DNA of 47,483 nt from an uncultured Bacteroides sp. (GCA_900546645.1 URDR01000009.1:1-47483), one strand, 5' to 3'; shown: positions 8,530-17,218, numbered from the stretch's first letter. The notes: generated by a model not told the origin, from the letters alone. Numbers and translations: made by a program.

Positions 8530-8916
8530 ATGGATTTTTTTAATGTACTGGTAATTATAGCTATTATAGCCATTGCAGTTTTCAAGCAAACTTCAAAGGA
8601 AAGTCAAACAGTGGGTCACCGTCCGAAAAAGCAGCGGAAAAGCATGATACCTGTTGGCGAAGAGGAAGAATGTGAAGATGAAATGCCGTTCCCCAAGCGT
8701 CCAAAGCTGCGTATGCGGTCGTTTGCAGATTCGTCTGTATTGCAATGCGAGAAAGCGAGACCGTCGAAAAGTCCGAGTCACTTTGAAACAAATGTCCGGC
8801 AGGAAACTGAAAAGAGGAAAGAAAAGCAGCTTGACCGGGATATTTCGCTTCGTAATCCTTCCGAGGCGCGCCGTGCATTTATCTATTCAGAAATATTTCA
8901 AAGAAAATATGATTGA
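8530..8916 (+). CDS. Hypothetical N-terminally anchored protein
   Basis: A 128-residue protein that begins with a single membrane helix (FFNVLVIIAIIAIAVF) and continues as a highly charged, probably disordered cytoplasmic region rich in Lys, Arg and Glu. A short, more conserved-looking tail reads NPSEARRAFIYSEIFQRKY. I know no function; the tail looks like the signature of a Bacteroidales family of unknown role. The frame stays open upstream to 8275, but the promoter box at 8496 and the overlap with miaB rule that start out. It ends 59 bases before the CoA-transferase gene. Confidence 0.7.
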   Translation: MDFFNVLVIIAIIAIAVFKQTSKESQTVGHRPKKQRKSMIPVGEEEECEDEMPFPKRPKLRMRSFADSSVLQCEKARPSKSPSHFETNVRQETEKRKEKQLDRDISLRNPSEARRAFIYSEIFQRKYD

Positions 8917-8975
8917 CGGAATTTTTTTTTATTTTTGGAAGACGAATTAATACTAACATAAAAACACTTGATACC

Positions 8976-10472
8976 ATGAGCTTCAACTTTATTTCGGCAG
9001 CCGAAGCAGCAAGCCTTGTCAAAGATGGAGATATTATCGGACTGAGCGGTTTCACGCCGGCAGGAAGTCCGAAGGCAGTAACAGTTGAACTGGCAAAGAT
9101 AGCAGAAGAAAAACATGCCCGCGGTGAACATTTCCAAATCGGGATAATAACCGGTGCCTCTACCGGAGATTCTTGCGACGGGGCATTGACGCGTGCCAAG
9201 GCCATTCAGTTTCGTGCACCTTATACCACGAATGCAGACTTCCGCAAGGCGGTAAACAATGGAGAAATTAATTACACAGATATTCACCTTTCACAAGTAG
9301 CCCAGCGCTTGCGGTCGGGTTTCTTGGGTCATGTCAATCTGGCAATTATCGAAGCGTGCGACTTGACTGCCGACGGACGTATTTATTTGACAGCCGGTGT
9401 GGGTATTACCCCCACGGTAGCTCGTCTGGCAGATAAGGTTGTGGTTGAACTCAACTCAGCTCATAGCAAAGCCATTATGGGCATGCATGACCTCTATGAG
9501 ATGGAACGTCCTCCTTTCCGCCGTCCGATCCCGATTGTAAAGCCCAGTGACCGTATCGGGTTGCCTTATATTCAAGTTGATCCTTCAAAGATAGTAGGAG
9601 TGGTTGAAACCAATGCCCCTGATGAGGCACGCGGTTTTCATGAGCCCGATCCGATTACCGATAAAATCGGTCAGAACGTAGCCGAATTCTTGGCAGCAGA
9701 TTTGCGCAAGGGCATTATTCCTTCTACATTTCTGCCTTTGCAGTCGGGAGTGGGAAATATAGCGAATGCCGTGCTGAGCGCTTTGGGTAAAGACCCCAGT
9801 ATCCCACCTTTTGAAATGTATACAGAAGTGATTCAGAACTCGGTGATTAAGCTGGTAAAAGAAGGGCGCATCAAGTTTGGAAGTACCTGTTCGCTGAGTG
9901 TAACCAACGACTGTTTGCAGGATATTTATGACAATATGGACTTTTTCCGTCATAAACTGATTTTGCGCCCGTCGGAAATATCCAACTGTCCGGAGGTGGT
10001 CCGTCGTATCGGTGTCATTTCGATGAATACTGCCATTGAAGCGGATATCTACGGTAATGTTAACTCCACTCATATTTGCGGAACGAAGATGATGAATGGT
10101 ATCGGCGGTTCAGGCGATTTCACCCGCAGTGCTTATATTTCTATCTTCTCTTGTCCGTCAACGGCTAAGGGAGGCTGTATCAGCTCGATCGTGCCGATGG
10201 TTTCTCACTTAGACCATAGTGAACATTCGGTGAATGTAATCATAACCGAACAGGGAATAGCTGACTTGCGCGGAAAAAGTCCTGCCGAGCGGGCACAAGC
10301 CATCATTGAAAATTGTGCACATCCCGACTATAAACAGCTTCTGTGGGACTATCTGAAGATTACTACCAAGGGACAAACCAGCCACAGCTTGTCGGCGGCT
10401 TTGGGCATGCATCAGGTTTTTATGCGCGAGGGAGATATGCGTCTTACTAATTGGGCTGATTTTCAGAAGTAA
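8976..10472 (+). CDS. Acetyl-CoA hydrolase/transferase family protein (succinate/acetate CoA-transferase type)
   Basis: Moves CoA between short-chain acids such as succinate, acetate or propionate. At 498 residues it has the full length of the class I CoA-transferases of the Cat1/AarC/ScpC type. Visible blocks are GDIIGLSGFTPAGSPKAV near the N-terminus, MYTEVIQNSV (holding the likely catalytic glutamate), GGSGDFTRSAYIS, and the C-terminal VNVIITEQGIADLRG. The start MSFNFISAAEAA is chosen over an upstream in-frame start at 8913, which overlaps the previous gene. A TATTTTTG box at 8930-8937 is a plausible promoter. In a fermenting Bacteroidales it probably serves succinate/propionate-acetate exchange; the exact acid is not shown. 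Confidence 0.9.
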   Translation: MSFNFISAAEAASLVKDGDIIGLSGFTPAGSPKAVTVELAKIAEEKHARGEHFQIGIITGASTGDSCDGALTRAKAIQFRAPYTTNADFRKAVNNGEINYTDIHLSQVAQRLRSGFLGHVNLAIIEACDLTADGRIYLTAGVGITPTVARLADKVVVELNSAHSKAIMGMHDLYEMERPPFRRPIPIVKPSDRIGLPYIQVDPSKIVGVVETNAPDEARGFHEPDPITDKIGQNVAEFLAADLRKGIIPSTFLPLQSGVGNIANAVLSALGKDPSIPPFEMYTEVIQNSVIKLVKEGRIKFGSTCSLSVTNDCLQDIYDNMDFFRHKLILRPSEISNCPEVVRRIGVISMNTAIEADIYGNVNSTHICGTKMMNGIGGSGDFTRSAYISIFSCPSTAKGGCISSIVPMVSHLDHSEHSVNVIITEQGIADLRGKSPAERAQAIIENCAHPDYKQLLWDYLKITTKGQTSHSLSAALGMHQVFMREGDMRLTNWADFQK

Positions 10473-10513
10473 GTAATTGAAATTGATTGCGATAAAGGAA
10501 TTGTTTCACGAAG

Positions 10514-10553
10514 AGACCTTGGCGTTTTATTAGAATGCCAAGGTCTTTTTTTG
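10514..10553 (+). terminator. Rho-independent terminator of the CoA-transferase gene
   Basis: A perfect 10-bp stem AGACCTTGGC/GCCAAGGTCT is followed by TTTTTT, 42 bases after the stop codon. Confidence 0.92.
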
Positions 10554-10559
10554 TGAGTG

Positions 10560-10925
10560 TATTTATCTCTTTTCTTCTTCCCAAAAAATGTTTTTTTTGA
10601 AATTTGCCTGCACCCTACACGTTTTTTGGGTTAACCTGTTTGTAAACAGAATGTTATGGCGTGTAGGGCGCAGTGTAGGACGGTGTAGGACGCCGGATTA
10701 CCCTACACGCGCCTTACACGATTTTTGTAGTCATTGATAAGATAGTCAGATTCTTATCGCCAATCTGCAAGTTGCATATCTGTGGGCTTGAATAGGGTTA
10801 TAAACAGGTTGTTGAAAGATGATGTAAATACTGTTTATATTATACGATGCAAAACATGATATAAACAGTCTATATATCTGTTTATGAATGAAAAATGAAG
10901 GTTATTTACATTATGTAAATAGAGT
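10560..10925. repeat. Geneless region with GTGTAGG repeats and AT-rich inverted repeats
   Basis: No credible gene lies between 10473 and 11207. Three CGTGTAGG/AGTGTAGG copies (10660, 10672, 10682) face CCCTACACG and CCTTACACG copies (10613, 10701, 10712). Further on, ACTGTTTATAT (10830-10840) faces ATATAAACAGT (10859-10869) in a perfect 11-bp inverted repeat, with related TATAAACAG and CTGTTTAT copies nearby and a palindrome ATTTACA...TGTAAAT at 10904-10920. It looks like binding sites or the remnant of a control region. Confidence 0.6.
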
Positions 10926-11042
10926 TGATATGGTTGAAAAGATTGTTCCTATTATGGTTGTTGGTCTCAAAATCATGCATTGTTGATACAAGAATATCCG
11001 CTTTAGTATGGCAGCCGTTATGGAATCGGCATGTTAATCCCA

Positions 11043-11126
11043 CAGCCCAAAACCCAATAACCCAAAACTCAAAAACTCAACAACTTATAAACTTAAAAAC
11101 TTACTTTCAAAAACTTACCAACTTAC
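11043..11126 (+). repeat. 8-bp ACTYAWNA repeat tract before leuS
   Basis: Octamers such as ACTCAAAA, ACTCAACA, ACTTATAA and ACTTAAAA follow one another, with one irregular step. Unlike the other tracts in the window, this one lies upstream of the promoter box rather than in the leader. Confidence 0.7.
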
Positions 11127-11150
11127 CGATAATTATTCCCGAACTCTTAC

Positions 11151-11160
11151 TATCTTTGCA
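11151..11160 (+). promoter_or_regulatory. Promoter -7 box of leuS
   Basis: TATCTTTGCA matches the Bacteroidetes TAnnTTTG box, 47 bases before the leuS ATG. Confidence 0.75.
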
Positions 11161-11207
11161 CATTCGTGATAGAAATACGTAAAAATCAAATAAATAATAG
11201 CTTTGCT

Positions 11208-14042
11208 ATGGAATATAATTTCAGAGAAATTGAAAAGAAATGGCAACAGAAGTGGGTGGATAACCAAACCTATAAAGTTGTTGAAGACGAATCAAAGAAA
11301 AAGTTCTATGTGTTGAATATGTTCCCCTATCCGTCGGGAGCCGGATTACACGTGGGTCATCCGCTTGGATATATTGCCAGCGATATTTATGCTCGCTTTA
11401 AACGCTTGCAGGGCTTTAACGTGTTAAATCCGATGGGATACGATGCCTATGGCTTGCCGGCTGAACAGTATGCCATCCAGACCGGACAGCATCCTGCCAT
11501 TACGACGGCGACTAATATTAACCGCTATCGTGAGCAGCTGGATAAAATTGGGTTCTGTTTTGACTGGAACCGTGAAGTCCGTACTTGCGAACCGGGATAT
11601 TATCACTGGACGCAGTGGGCTTTCATGCAAATGTTTAACAGCTTTTACTGCAATTCTTGTCAGAAGGCACAGCCTATCAGCAAGCTGGTTGACCACTTTG
11701 AGCAGAAAGGAACAGAAGGGCTGGATGTGGCTTGCAGTGAAGAGCTGAACTTTACAGCAGAGGAGTGGAAGGCAAAAAGCGAGAAAGAACAGCAGGAAAT
11801 CTTGATGAACTACCGTATTGCCTATTTGGGTGAAACCATGGTAAACTGGTGTCCGGAACTGGGTACGGTGTTGGCAAACGATGAAGTGGTTGACGGAGTG
11901 TCTGAACGTGGAGGCTATCCGGTGGTGCAGAAAAAGATGCGTCAGTGGTGCTTGCGTGTATCGGCTTATGCACAGCGCTTGCTGGAAGGGCTGGAAACCG
12001 TTGACTGGACCGACTCGCTGAAGGAAACCCAGCGTAACTGGATTGGACGTTCGGAAGGTACGGAAGTGCGCTTCAAGGTGAAAGACAGTGATGTGGAATT
12101 TACCATCTTTACCACTCGTGCCGATACCATGTTCGGTGTAACCTTTATGGTACTGGCTCCGGAAAGCGAACTGGTGGCTCAGCTGACTACCGAGGCACAG
12201 AAAGCAGAAGTAGAGGCTTATCTTGATCGTACGAAGAAACGTACAGAGCGCGAGCGTATTGCCGACCGTCGTGTTACGGGTGTATTCAGCGGTTCGTATG
12301 CTGTTAATCCGTTTACAGGCGAGGCGGTTCCGGTATGGATTAGCGACTATGTACTTGCCGGTTACGGAACTGGAGCTATTATGGCGGTGCCGGCTCACGA
12401 TAGTCGTGATTATGCTTTTGCCAAACACTTTAATTTGCCCATCATTCCTTTGGTAGAGGGATGTGATGTTTCTGAAGAAAGTTTTGATGCGAAAGAAGGA
12501 ATCGTATGCAACTCTCCGAAAGCAGGAGTAACTCCATATTGCGACCTGAACTTGAACGGACTGACCGTGAAAGAAGCAATTGCTGCTACCAAGAAGTATG
12601 TGAAGGAGCATAACTTGGGACGGGTGAAGGTAAACTTCCGTCTGCGTGATGCCATCTTCTCTCGCCAGCGTTACTGGGGTGAACCGTTCCCGGTGTATTA
12701 TAAAGACGGAATGCCCTACATGATTGATGAAAGCAAGCTTCCGCTTGAATTGCCCGAAGTCGCTAAGTTCCTGCCTACAGAAACAGGCGAGCCTCCGTTG
12801 GGACATGCTGCCAAGTGGGCTTGGGACGTGGAAAAAGGCGAAGTGGTAGAAAATACCAAAATTGATAATATAACTGTATTCCCGCTGGAGCTGAATACCA
12901 TGCCGGGATTTGCCGGTTCTTCGGCTTACTATCTGCGCTATATGGATCCGCATAACACCGAAGCGTTGGTTTCGGAAAAGGCAGATCACTATTGGCAGAA
13001 TGTAGACCTTTATGTGGGTGGTACTGAACATGCTACCGGTCACTTGATTTATTCGCGTTTCTGGAATAAATTCCTGTTCGACCTTGGCGTAAGCATGAAG
13101 GAAGAACCTTTCCAGAAACTGGTGAATCAAGGTATGATTCAGGGACGAAGCAATTTCGTTTATCGTATTAAAGATACCAATACCTTCGTTTCATTCGGAC
13201 TGAAAAACCAGTACGATGTGACTCCGATTCATGTGGATGTGAACATCGTATCGAATGATGTACTCGATGTGGAAGCATTCAAAAACTGGCGTCCGGAATA
13301 TAACAATGCCGAATTCGTGTTGGAAGACGGCAAATATATCTGCGGATGGGCGGTTGAAAAGATGAGTAAATCGATGTATAACGTGGTTAATCCGGATATG
13401 ATTGTGGATAAGTACGGCGCCGACACGCTGCGTATGTATGAAATGTTCCTCGGTCCGGTAGAGCAGTCGAAACCATGGGATACGAACGGTATCGACGGTG
13501 TACACCGCTTCCTGAAAAAACTGTGGTCCTTGTTCTACGACCGTCAGGATAACTTCCTCCCGGCAGAAGGTGAGGCTACCAAGGAAGAGCTGAAGGCTAT
13601 CCACAAGCTGATTAAGAAGGTGACAGGCGATATTGAAACTTTCTCTTACAACACGTCTATCAGTGCATTTATGATTTGTGTCAACGAACTGATGTCGTTG
13701 AAATGTCATAACAAAGCTGTGCTGAGCGACTTGGTTGTTTTGATTGCACCTTTTGCTCCGCATTTGGCTGAAGAATTGTGGGAAGCATTAGGCAATGCCA
13801 CTACGGTGTGCGATGCCCAGTGGCCTGCCTTTAACGAAGAGTTCTTAAAGGAAGACAGCGTGAAATATACCATTTCGTTCAACGGGAAGGCGCGTTTCAC
13901 GATGGAATTCCCTGCCGATGCCGACAATGACACCATTCAGGCTGCCGTATTGAGTGAAGAGCAGTCACAGAAATGGATTGAAGGCAAGACGCCGAAGAAA
14001 GTCATCATCGTACCGAAAAAGATTGTAAATATCGTACTTTAA
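11208..14042 (+). CDS. leuS: Leucine--tRNA ligase
   Basis: Class Ia synthetase that charges tRNA-Leu. Visible blocks are the HIGH-type FPYPSGAGLHVGHPLGY near residue 40, the editing domain (VTFMVLAPESELV, then TGAIMAVPAHDSRDYAFA), FSRQRYWGEPFPVY, the long central insert, and the KMSKS loop (VEKMSKSMYNVVNPD) near residue 720. The 944 residues match Bacteroides LeuS. The ATG at 11208 (MEYNFREIEKKW) is chosen; an upstream in-frame ATT start at 11166 would lie only a few bases past the promoter box. A long open frame on the opposite strand is a shadow of its codon usage. Confidence 0.97.
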   Translation: MEYNFREIEKKWQQKWVDNQTYKVVEDESKKKFYVLNMFPYPSGAGLHVGHPLGYIASDIYARFKRLQGFNVLNPMGYDAYGLPAEQYAIQTGQHPAITTATNINRYREQLDKIGFCFDWNREVRTCEPGYYHWTQWAFMQMFNSFYCNSCQKAQPISKLVDHFEQKGTEGLDVACSEELNFTAEEWKAKSEKEQQEILMNYRIAYLGETMVNWCPELGTVLANDEVVDGVSERGGYPVVQKKMRQWCLRVSAYAQRLLEGLETVDWTDSLKETQRNWIGRSEGTEVRFKVKDSDVEFTIFTTRADTMFGVTFMVLAPESELVAQLTTEAQKAEVEAYLDRTKKRTERERIADRRVTGVFSGSYAVNPFTGEAVPVWISDYVLAGYGTGAIMAVPAHDSRDYAFAKHFNLPIIPLVEGCDVSEESFDAKEGIVCNSPKAGVTPYCDLNLNGLTVKEAIAATKKYVKEHNLGRVKVNFRLRDAIFSRQRYWGEPFPVYYKDGMPYMIDESKLPLELPEVAKFLPTETGEPPLGHAAKWAWDVEKGEVVENTKIDNITVFPLELNTMPGFAGSSAYYLRYMDPHNTEALVSEKADHYWQNVDLYVGGTEHATGHLIYSRFWNKFLFDLGVSMKEEPFQKLVNQGMIQGRSNFVYRIKDTNTFVSFGLKNQYDVTPIHVDVNIVSNDVLDVEAFKNWRPEYNNAEFVLEDGKYICGWAVEKMSKSMYNVVNPDMIVDKYGADTLRMYEMFLGPVEQSKPWDTNGIDGVHRFLKKLWSLFYDRQDNFLPAEGEATKEELKAIHKLIKKVTGDIETFSYNTSISAFMICVNELMSLKCHNKAVLSDLVVLIAPFAPHLAEELWEALGNATTVCDAQWPAFNEEFLKEDSVKYTISFNGKARFTMEFPADADNDTIQAAVLSEEQSQKWIEGKTPKKVIIVPKKIVNIVL

Positions 14043-14053
14043 TTTAACCCGTT

Positions 14054-14105
14054 GCCGGCGCAGAAGGAGCAGACTGCTCCTTTCTGCGCCGCACGGCTTT
14101 TATTT
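14054..14105 (+). terminator. Rho-independent terminator of leuS
   Basis: A long stem pairs GGCGCAGAAGGAGCAG (14057-14072) with its near-perfect complement (14074-14090), an outer GCCG/CGGC closes it, and TTTTATTT follows. Confidence 0.9.
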
Positions 14106-14142
14106 AATCCTTACTTAAAACCCTTTTAACAGGAATTAAACA

Positions 14143-15042
14143 GTGGAAGCATCTTTACTACAGAAAAAAGTGGAGCGTGAAATACGAGACTATCTTGCCA
14201 TCACGCTCGGATTGGTTTGTTATGCTGTCGGGTGGGCAGCGTTTTTGTTGCCTTACCAGATTACAACCGGAGGAGTGACGGGTATCGCAGCCATTATTTA
14301 TTATGCCACCGGTGTGGAAATACAGGTATCTTACTTTTTTATCAATGCCGTATTTATGGCTTTTGCCTTGAAAATACTGGGACCGAGGTTCAGCTTGAAG
14401 ACCATCTATGCCATTTTCATGCTGACTTTTCTGCTTTGGTTTTTCCAGATGCTTCTGAAAGATGAGGCTGGAAAGCTTCCTCAGTTGCTTGGTTCCGGAC
14501 AAGATTTTATGGCTTGTGTTATCGGGGCAGGACTCTTGGGATTTGGTATCGGTGTGGTGTTCTGCCATAACGGAAGTACAGGTGGAACCGACATCATTGC
14601 CTGGATTATCAACAAGTATAAAGATGTGACGCTCGGGCGCATGATGATGTATTGCGACATCGTCATTATTTCATCTTGCTATTTCATCTTCCACGACTGG
14701 CGGAGGGTCTTGTTCGGCTTTGTGGTGCTGTTTATCATGAGCATCGTGATTGACTATGTTATTAACAGCACGCGGCAGTCGGTGCAATTTCTTATCTTCT
14801 CGCGGAAATACGAAGAGATTGCAGAGGGAATTGCTACACAGGTGGACCGCGGGGTAACCTTGCTCGACGGAAAAGGGTGGTACAGCAAACAGGAAATCAA
14901 AGTAGTGGTCGTACTGGCGAAGAAGCGTGAGTCGCTCGATATATTCCGTCTGGTGAAAGATATTGACCCCAATGCATTTATCTCGCAGAGTAATGTGGTG
15001 GGAGTATATGGTGAAGGTTTTGATAAACTGAAAGTAAAATGA
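14143..15042 (+). CDS. YitT family membrane protein
   Basis: A 299-residue inner-membrane protein. Residues about 15-210 form five to six helices of the YitT (DUF161) domain, with YQITTGGVTGIAAIIYY and HNGSTGGTDIIAWIINKY as landmarks. The C-terminal 80 residues form the soluble DUF2179 domain (DRGVTLLDGKGWYS, then SNVVGVYGEGFD). Transport is suspected for the family but no substrate is established. A GTG start is used, with AGGA eight bases upstream. Its TGA overlaps the rdgB ATG by four bases, so the two are translated together. Confidence 0.9.
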   Translation: MEASLLQKKVEREIRDYLAITLGLVCYAVGWAAFLLPYQITTGGVTGIAAIIYYATGVEIQVSYFFINAVFMAFALKILGPRFSLKTIYAIFMLTFLLWFFQMLLKDEAGKLPQLLGSGQDFMACVIGAGLLGFGIGVVFCHNGSTGGTDIIAWIINKYKDVTLGRMMMYCDIVIISSCYFIFHDWRRVLFGFVVLFIMSIVIDYVINSTRQSVQFLIFSRKYEEIAEGIATQVDRGVTLLDGKGWYSKQEIKVVVVLAKKRESLDIFRLVKDIDPNAFISQSNVVGVYGEGFDKLKVK

Positions 15043-15647
15043 AAAAGAAACTGGTTTTTGTAACAAACAATGCTCATAAGCTGGAGGAAGTCCGGGCGAT
15101 ATTGGGCAATACCATTGAGGTGTTAAGTCTGAATGATATAGATTGTCATGCCGATATTCCCGAAACGGCAGAAACGCTGGAAGGGAATGCTGCTTTGAAA
15201 GCACAATATATTTATGAGCATTTCGGAATGGATTGTTTTGCCGATGATACAGGATTGGAGGTTGAGGCTCTGGGGGGAGCTCCGGGAGTTTATTCAGCCC
15301 GTTATGCCGGGGGTGACGGTCACGATTCGGAAGCCAACATGAAAAAGTTGCTGGCTGAACTGGAAGGGGAAGTTAACCGCAGGGCGCAATTCCGTACGGC
15401 TATCTGCCTGATAGAGGGAGGAGAGAAGCGTCTGTTCGAAGGCATTGTAAAAGGAGTTATAATCGAAGAAAAACGCGGTCTGTCAGGGTTTGGATATGAC
15501 CCGGTATTCGTTCCCGAAGGCTATGAAGAAACTTTTGCCGAGATGGGCAATGAAGAAAAAAACCGCATCAGCCATCGTGCCCGTGCGGTTCAGCAACTTT
15601 GTGCGTATCTCTTCGGTGAAGCGCATGAATCGGTTGCGCTTGATTGA
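15039..15647 (+). CDS. rdgB: XTP/dITP diphosphatase (RdgB/HAM1 family)
   Basis: Removes non-canonical purine nucleoside triphosphates (XTP, ITP, dITP) from the pool to protect DNA and RNA. It matches the family throughout its 202 residues: FVTNNAHKLEEV at the N-terminus, ADDTGLEVEALGGAPGVYSARY with the metal-binding acids, GFGYDPVFVPEGYEETFAEM, and the closing SHRARAVQQL. It overlaps the YitT gene by ATGA. The stop codon is followed directly by the AGTACT palindrome array. Confidence 0.95.
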   Translation: MKKKLVFVTNNAHKLEEVRAILGNTIEVLSLNDIDCHADIPETAETLEGNAALKAQYIYEHFGMDCFADDTGLEVEALGGAPGVYSARYAGGDGHDSEANMKKLLAELEGEVNRRAQFRTAICLIEGGEKRLFEGIVKGVIIEEKRGLSGFGYDPVFVPEGYEETFAEMGNEEKNRISHRARAVQQLCAYLFGEAHESVALD

Positions 15648-15661
15648 GGAAGCAACAGCTA

Positions 15662-15747
15662 AGTACTTCGGTGGGAGTACTCCAGTACTCTGGTTAAAGT
15701 ACTCCAGTACTTCGGCGGGAGTACTGCAGTACTTTACTTGAAGTACT
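15662..15747. repeat. Array of eight AGTACT palindromes with alternating 14/8-bp spacing
   Basis: AGTACT starts at 15662, 15676, 15684, 15698, 15706, 15720, 15728 and 15742. The steps are 14, 8, 14, 8, 14, 8, 14, an exact 22-bp period. It lies between the convergent genes rdgB and ychF. The spacers vary in sequence, so the palindrome and the spacing are what is kept. Confidence 0.9.
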
Positions 15748-15764
15748 GAGACAACAAGGCAACA

Positions 15765-15852
15765 AGTAGGTCTTCTGAAAAGTCCGGCTGATAGTTATCA
15801 TGCGGTCAAGATATATGAAGTCTCGTCCACTTGTTACCTGAAGCCTCGTCAC
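15765..15852. repeat. Copy of the GTCAACT/CGTCACCT intergenic repeat family
   Basis: Contains CAACAAGTAGG, CTCGTCCACTTGTTACCTGA and AGCCTCGTCACTTC, related to segments at 17168, 33343, 38952, 41820 and 46322. It lies between the AGTACT array and the end of ychF. Confidence 0.55.
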
Positions 15853-15859
15853 TTCGGAT

Positions 15860-16963
15860 TTATACATTGAAACGGAAGTGCATGATGTCTCCGTCTTCCA
15901 CTACATATTCCTTCCCTTCTACATTCAGTTTTCCGGCTTCACGTACGGCAGCTTCTGAGCCGTATTGAATGAAATCATCGTATTTGATGACTTCAGCGCG
16001 GATGAATCCTTTTTCAAAGTCCGTGTGGATGACTCCGGCACATTGCGGTGCTTTCCATCCGTTATGGAATGTCCATGCGCGTACTTCTATCTTTCCGGCA
16101 GTGAAATAAGTTTCCAGATTCAGCAGCTTGTAGGCAGCACGAATCAGACGGCTTACTCCCGATTCTTCCAGTCCCGCTTCCTGCAAGAACATCTGACGGT
16201 CTTCATAGGTTTCCAGTTCAGCAATGTCGGCTTCGGTTTTGGCAGCCACAATCAGAATTTCGGCACCTTCTTCTTTCACGGCTTCGCGTACCTGTTCTAC
16301 ATACTTGTTTCCGTTTACAGCACTGGCTTCGTCTACATTGCAGACATACATAACCGGCTTAGAGGTAAGCAGGAAGAGTTCGTGCGCAATTTTCTGTTCG
16401 TCTTTGGTATCAAACTGCACGGTACGTGCTGATTTTCCCTGCAGAAGTGCATCACGATAGCGTACCAAGACCTCGTAAGTTTGTTTAGCCACCTTGTCTC
16501 CGCCTGTCTGTGCTTGCTTCTGCACTTTCTGGATGCGGCTTTCGATGGTTTCAAGGTCTTTGAGCTGTAATTCGGTATCAATGATTTCCTTGTCGCGTAC
16601 CGGGTCAACGCTTCCGTCTACATGGGTTACGTTTTCATCGTCAAAGCAGCGCAACACGTGCAGGATGGCATCTGTTTCGCGGATGTTGGCAAGGAACTTG
16701 TTTCCCAGACCTTCACCTTTGCTTGCTCCTTTTACCAGTCCGGCAATATCTACGATTTCCACCGTGGTAGGAACGATACGGTCAGGATTTACCAGTTCGG
16801 CGAGTTTGTTCAGGCGTTCGTCGGGAACGGTGATTACTCCTACATTGGGTTCAATGGTACAGAAAGGGAAGTTGGCAGCCTGTGCCTTAGCATTCGATAA
16901 ACAGTTAAAAAGAGTCGATTTACCTACGTTGGGCAGACCGACAATTCCGCATTGTAGAGCCAT
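15860..16963 (-). CDS. ychF: YchF/OLA1-type redox-regulated P-loop ATPase
   Basis: A translation-associated P-loop ATPase of the Obg superfamily that hydrolyses ATP rather than GTP. It has GLPNVGKSTLFNCLS (Walker A), the switch region NFPFCTIEPNVGVI, DIAGLVKGASKGEGLGN (Walker B), NVDE in place of the GTPase NKxD motif, a coiled region about 125-200, and a C-terminal TGS domain (AWTFHNGWKAPQCAGVIHTDFE). The 367 residues are the usual length. Its leader carries the octamer repeat and a promoter with ideal spacing. Confidence 0.96.
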   Translation of the reverse strand: MALQCGIVGLPNVGKSTLFNCLSNAKAQAANFPFCTIEPNVGVITVPDERLNKLAELVNPDRIVPTTVEIVDIAGLVKGASKGEGLGNKFLANIRETDAILHVLRCFDDENVTHVDGSVDPVRDKEIIDTELQLKDLETIESRIQKVQKQAQTGGDKVAKQTYEVLVRYRDALLQGKSARTVQFDTKDEQKIAHELFLLTSKPVMYVCNVDEASAVNGNKYVEQVREAVKEEGAEILIVAAKTEADIAELETYEDRQMFLQEAGLEESGVSRLIRAAYKLLNLETYFTAGKIEVRAWTFHNGWKAPQCAGVIHTDFEKGFIRAEVIKYDDFIQYGSEAAVREAGKLNVEGKEYVVEDGDIMHFRFNV

Positions 16964-16969
16964 AAGTAT

Positions 16970-17036
16970 TTAGTTTTTTAGTTTTTAAGTTTATGAGTTT
17001 TGGGTCCTTAAACTTTTAAGTTCTTGTAACTTATTC
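16970..17036 (-). repeat. Octamer repeat leader of ychF
   Basis: Read on the minus strand, ACTCATAA, ACTTAAAA, ACTAAAAA and ACTAAAT run directly into the start codon (ACTTATGG). The tract lies between the promoter and the start, so it should be transcribed as 5' leader. Confidence 0.75.
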
Positions 17037-17046
17037 AGTTTCGGAG

Positions 17047-17079
17047 TGCAAAGATACGCATTTAAGCAACATTCGCCAA
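17047..17079 (-). promoter_or_regulatory. Promoter of ychF
   Basis: On the minus strand a TTG (-33) is followed by exactly 20 bases and TATCTTTGCA (-7), an ideal Bacteroidetes housekeeping promoter. Confidence 0.8.
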
Positions 17080-17090
17080 CACCCGTTCAC

Positions 17091-17130
17091 GAAAAAGCGG
17101 ATGTACTGATAACTTACAGTACATCCGCTT
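17091..17130 (-). terminator. Terminator of the PUL operon
   Basis: The perfect 14-bp stem AAGCGGATGTACTG/CAGTACATCCGCTT is followed on the minus strand by TTTTTCG. It separates the GH43 gene from the ychF promoter. Confidence 0.88.
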
Positions 17131-17167
17131 GCTTAGATGTTTTCATATTGCTTAGGCTTCAGTAGCC

Positions 17168-17218
17168 AAGCATTTTATGATCTTGTCAACTTGTTACCTT
17201 GTTCACTCGTCATCTGTT
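17168..17218. repeat. Short copy of the GTCAACT repeat family
   Basis: CTTGTCAACTTGTTACCTTG and TTCACTCGTCATCTG resemble the other copies in the window. It abuts the GH43 stop codon. Confidence 0.5.

Noticed and set aside
10925..11182. 85-codon frame before leuS
   Set aside because: It runs through the octamer repeat tract and the leuS promoter, and its product is repeat translation without protein-like features.
11424..13130. 568-codon open frame opposite leuS
   Set aside because: It lies wholly inside leuS on the other strand, has the His/Phe/Arg-rich composition of an antisense shadow, and shows no domain or leader.
15490..15741. 83-codon frame over the end of rdgB
   Set aside because: It is a shifted frame of rdgB that runs into the AGTACT repeats.
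15662..15747. CRISPR or restriction-site cluster at the AGTACT array
   Set aside because: The units are only 6 bp with 2-8 bp spacers, far from CRISPR architecture, and there is no restriction-modification gene nearby.
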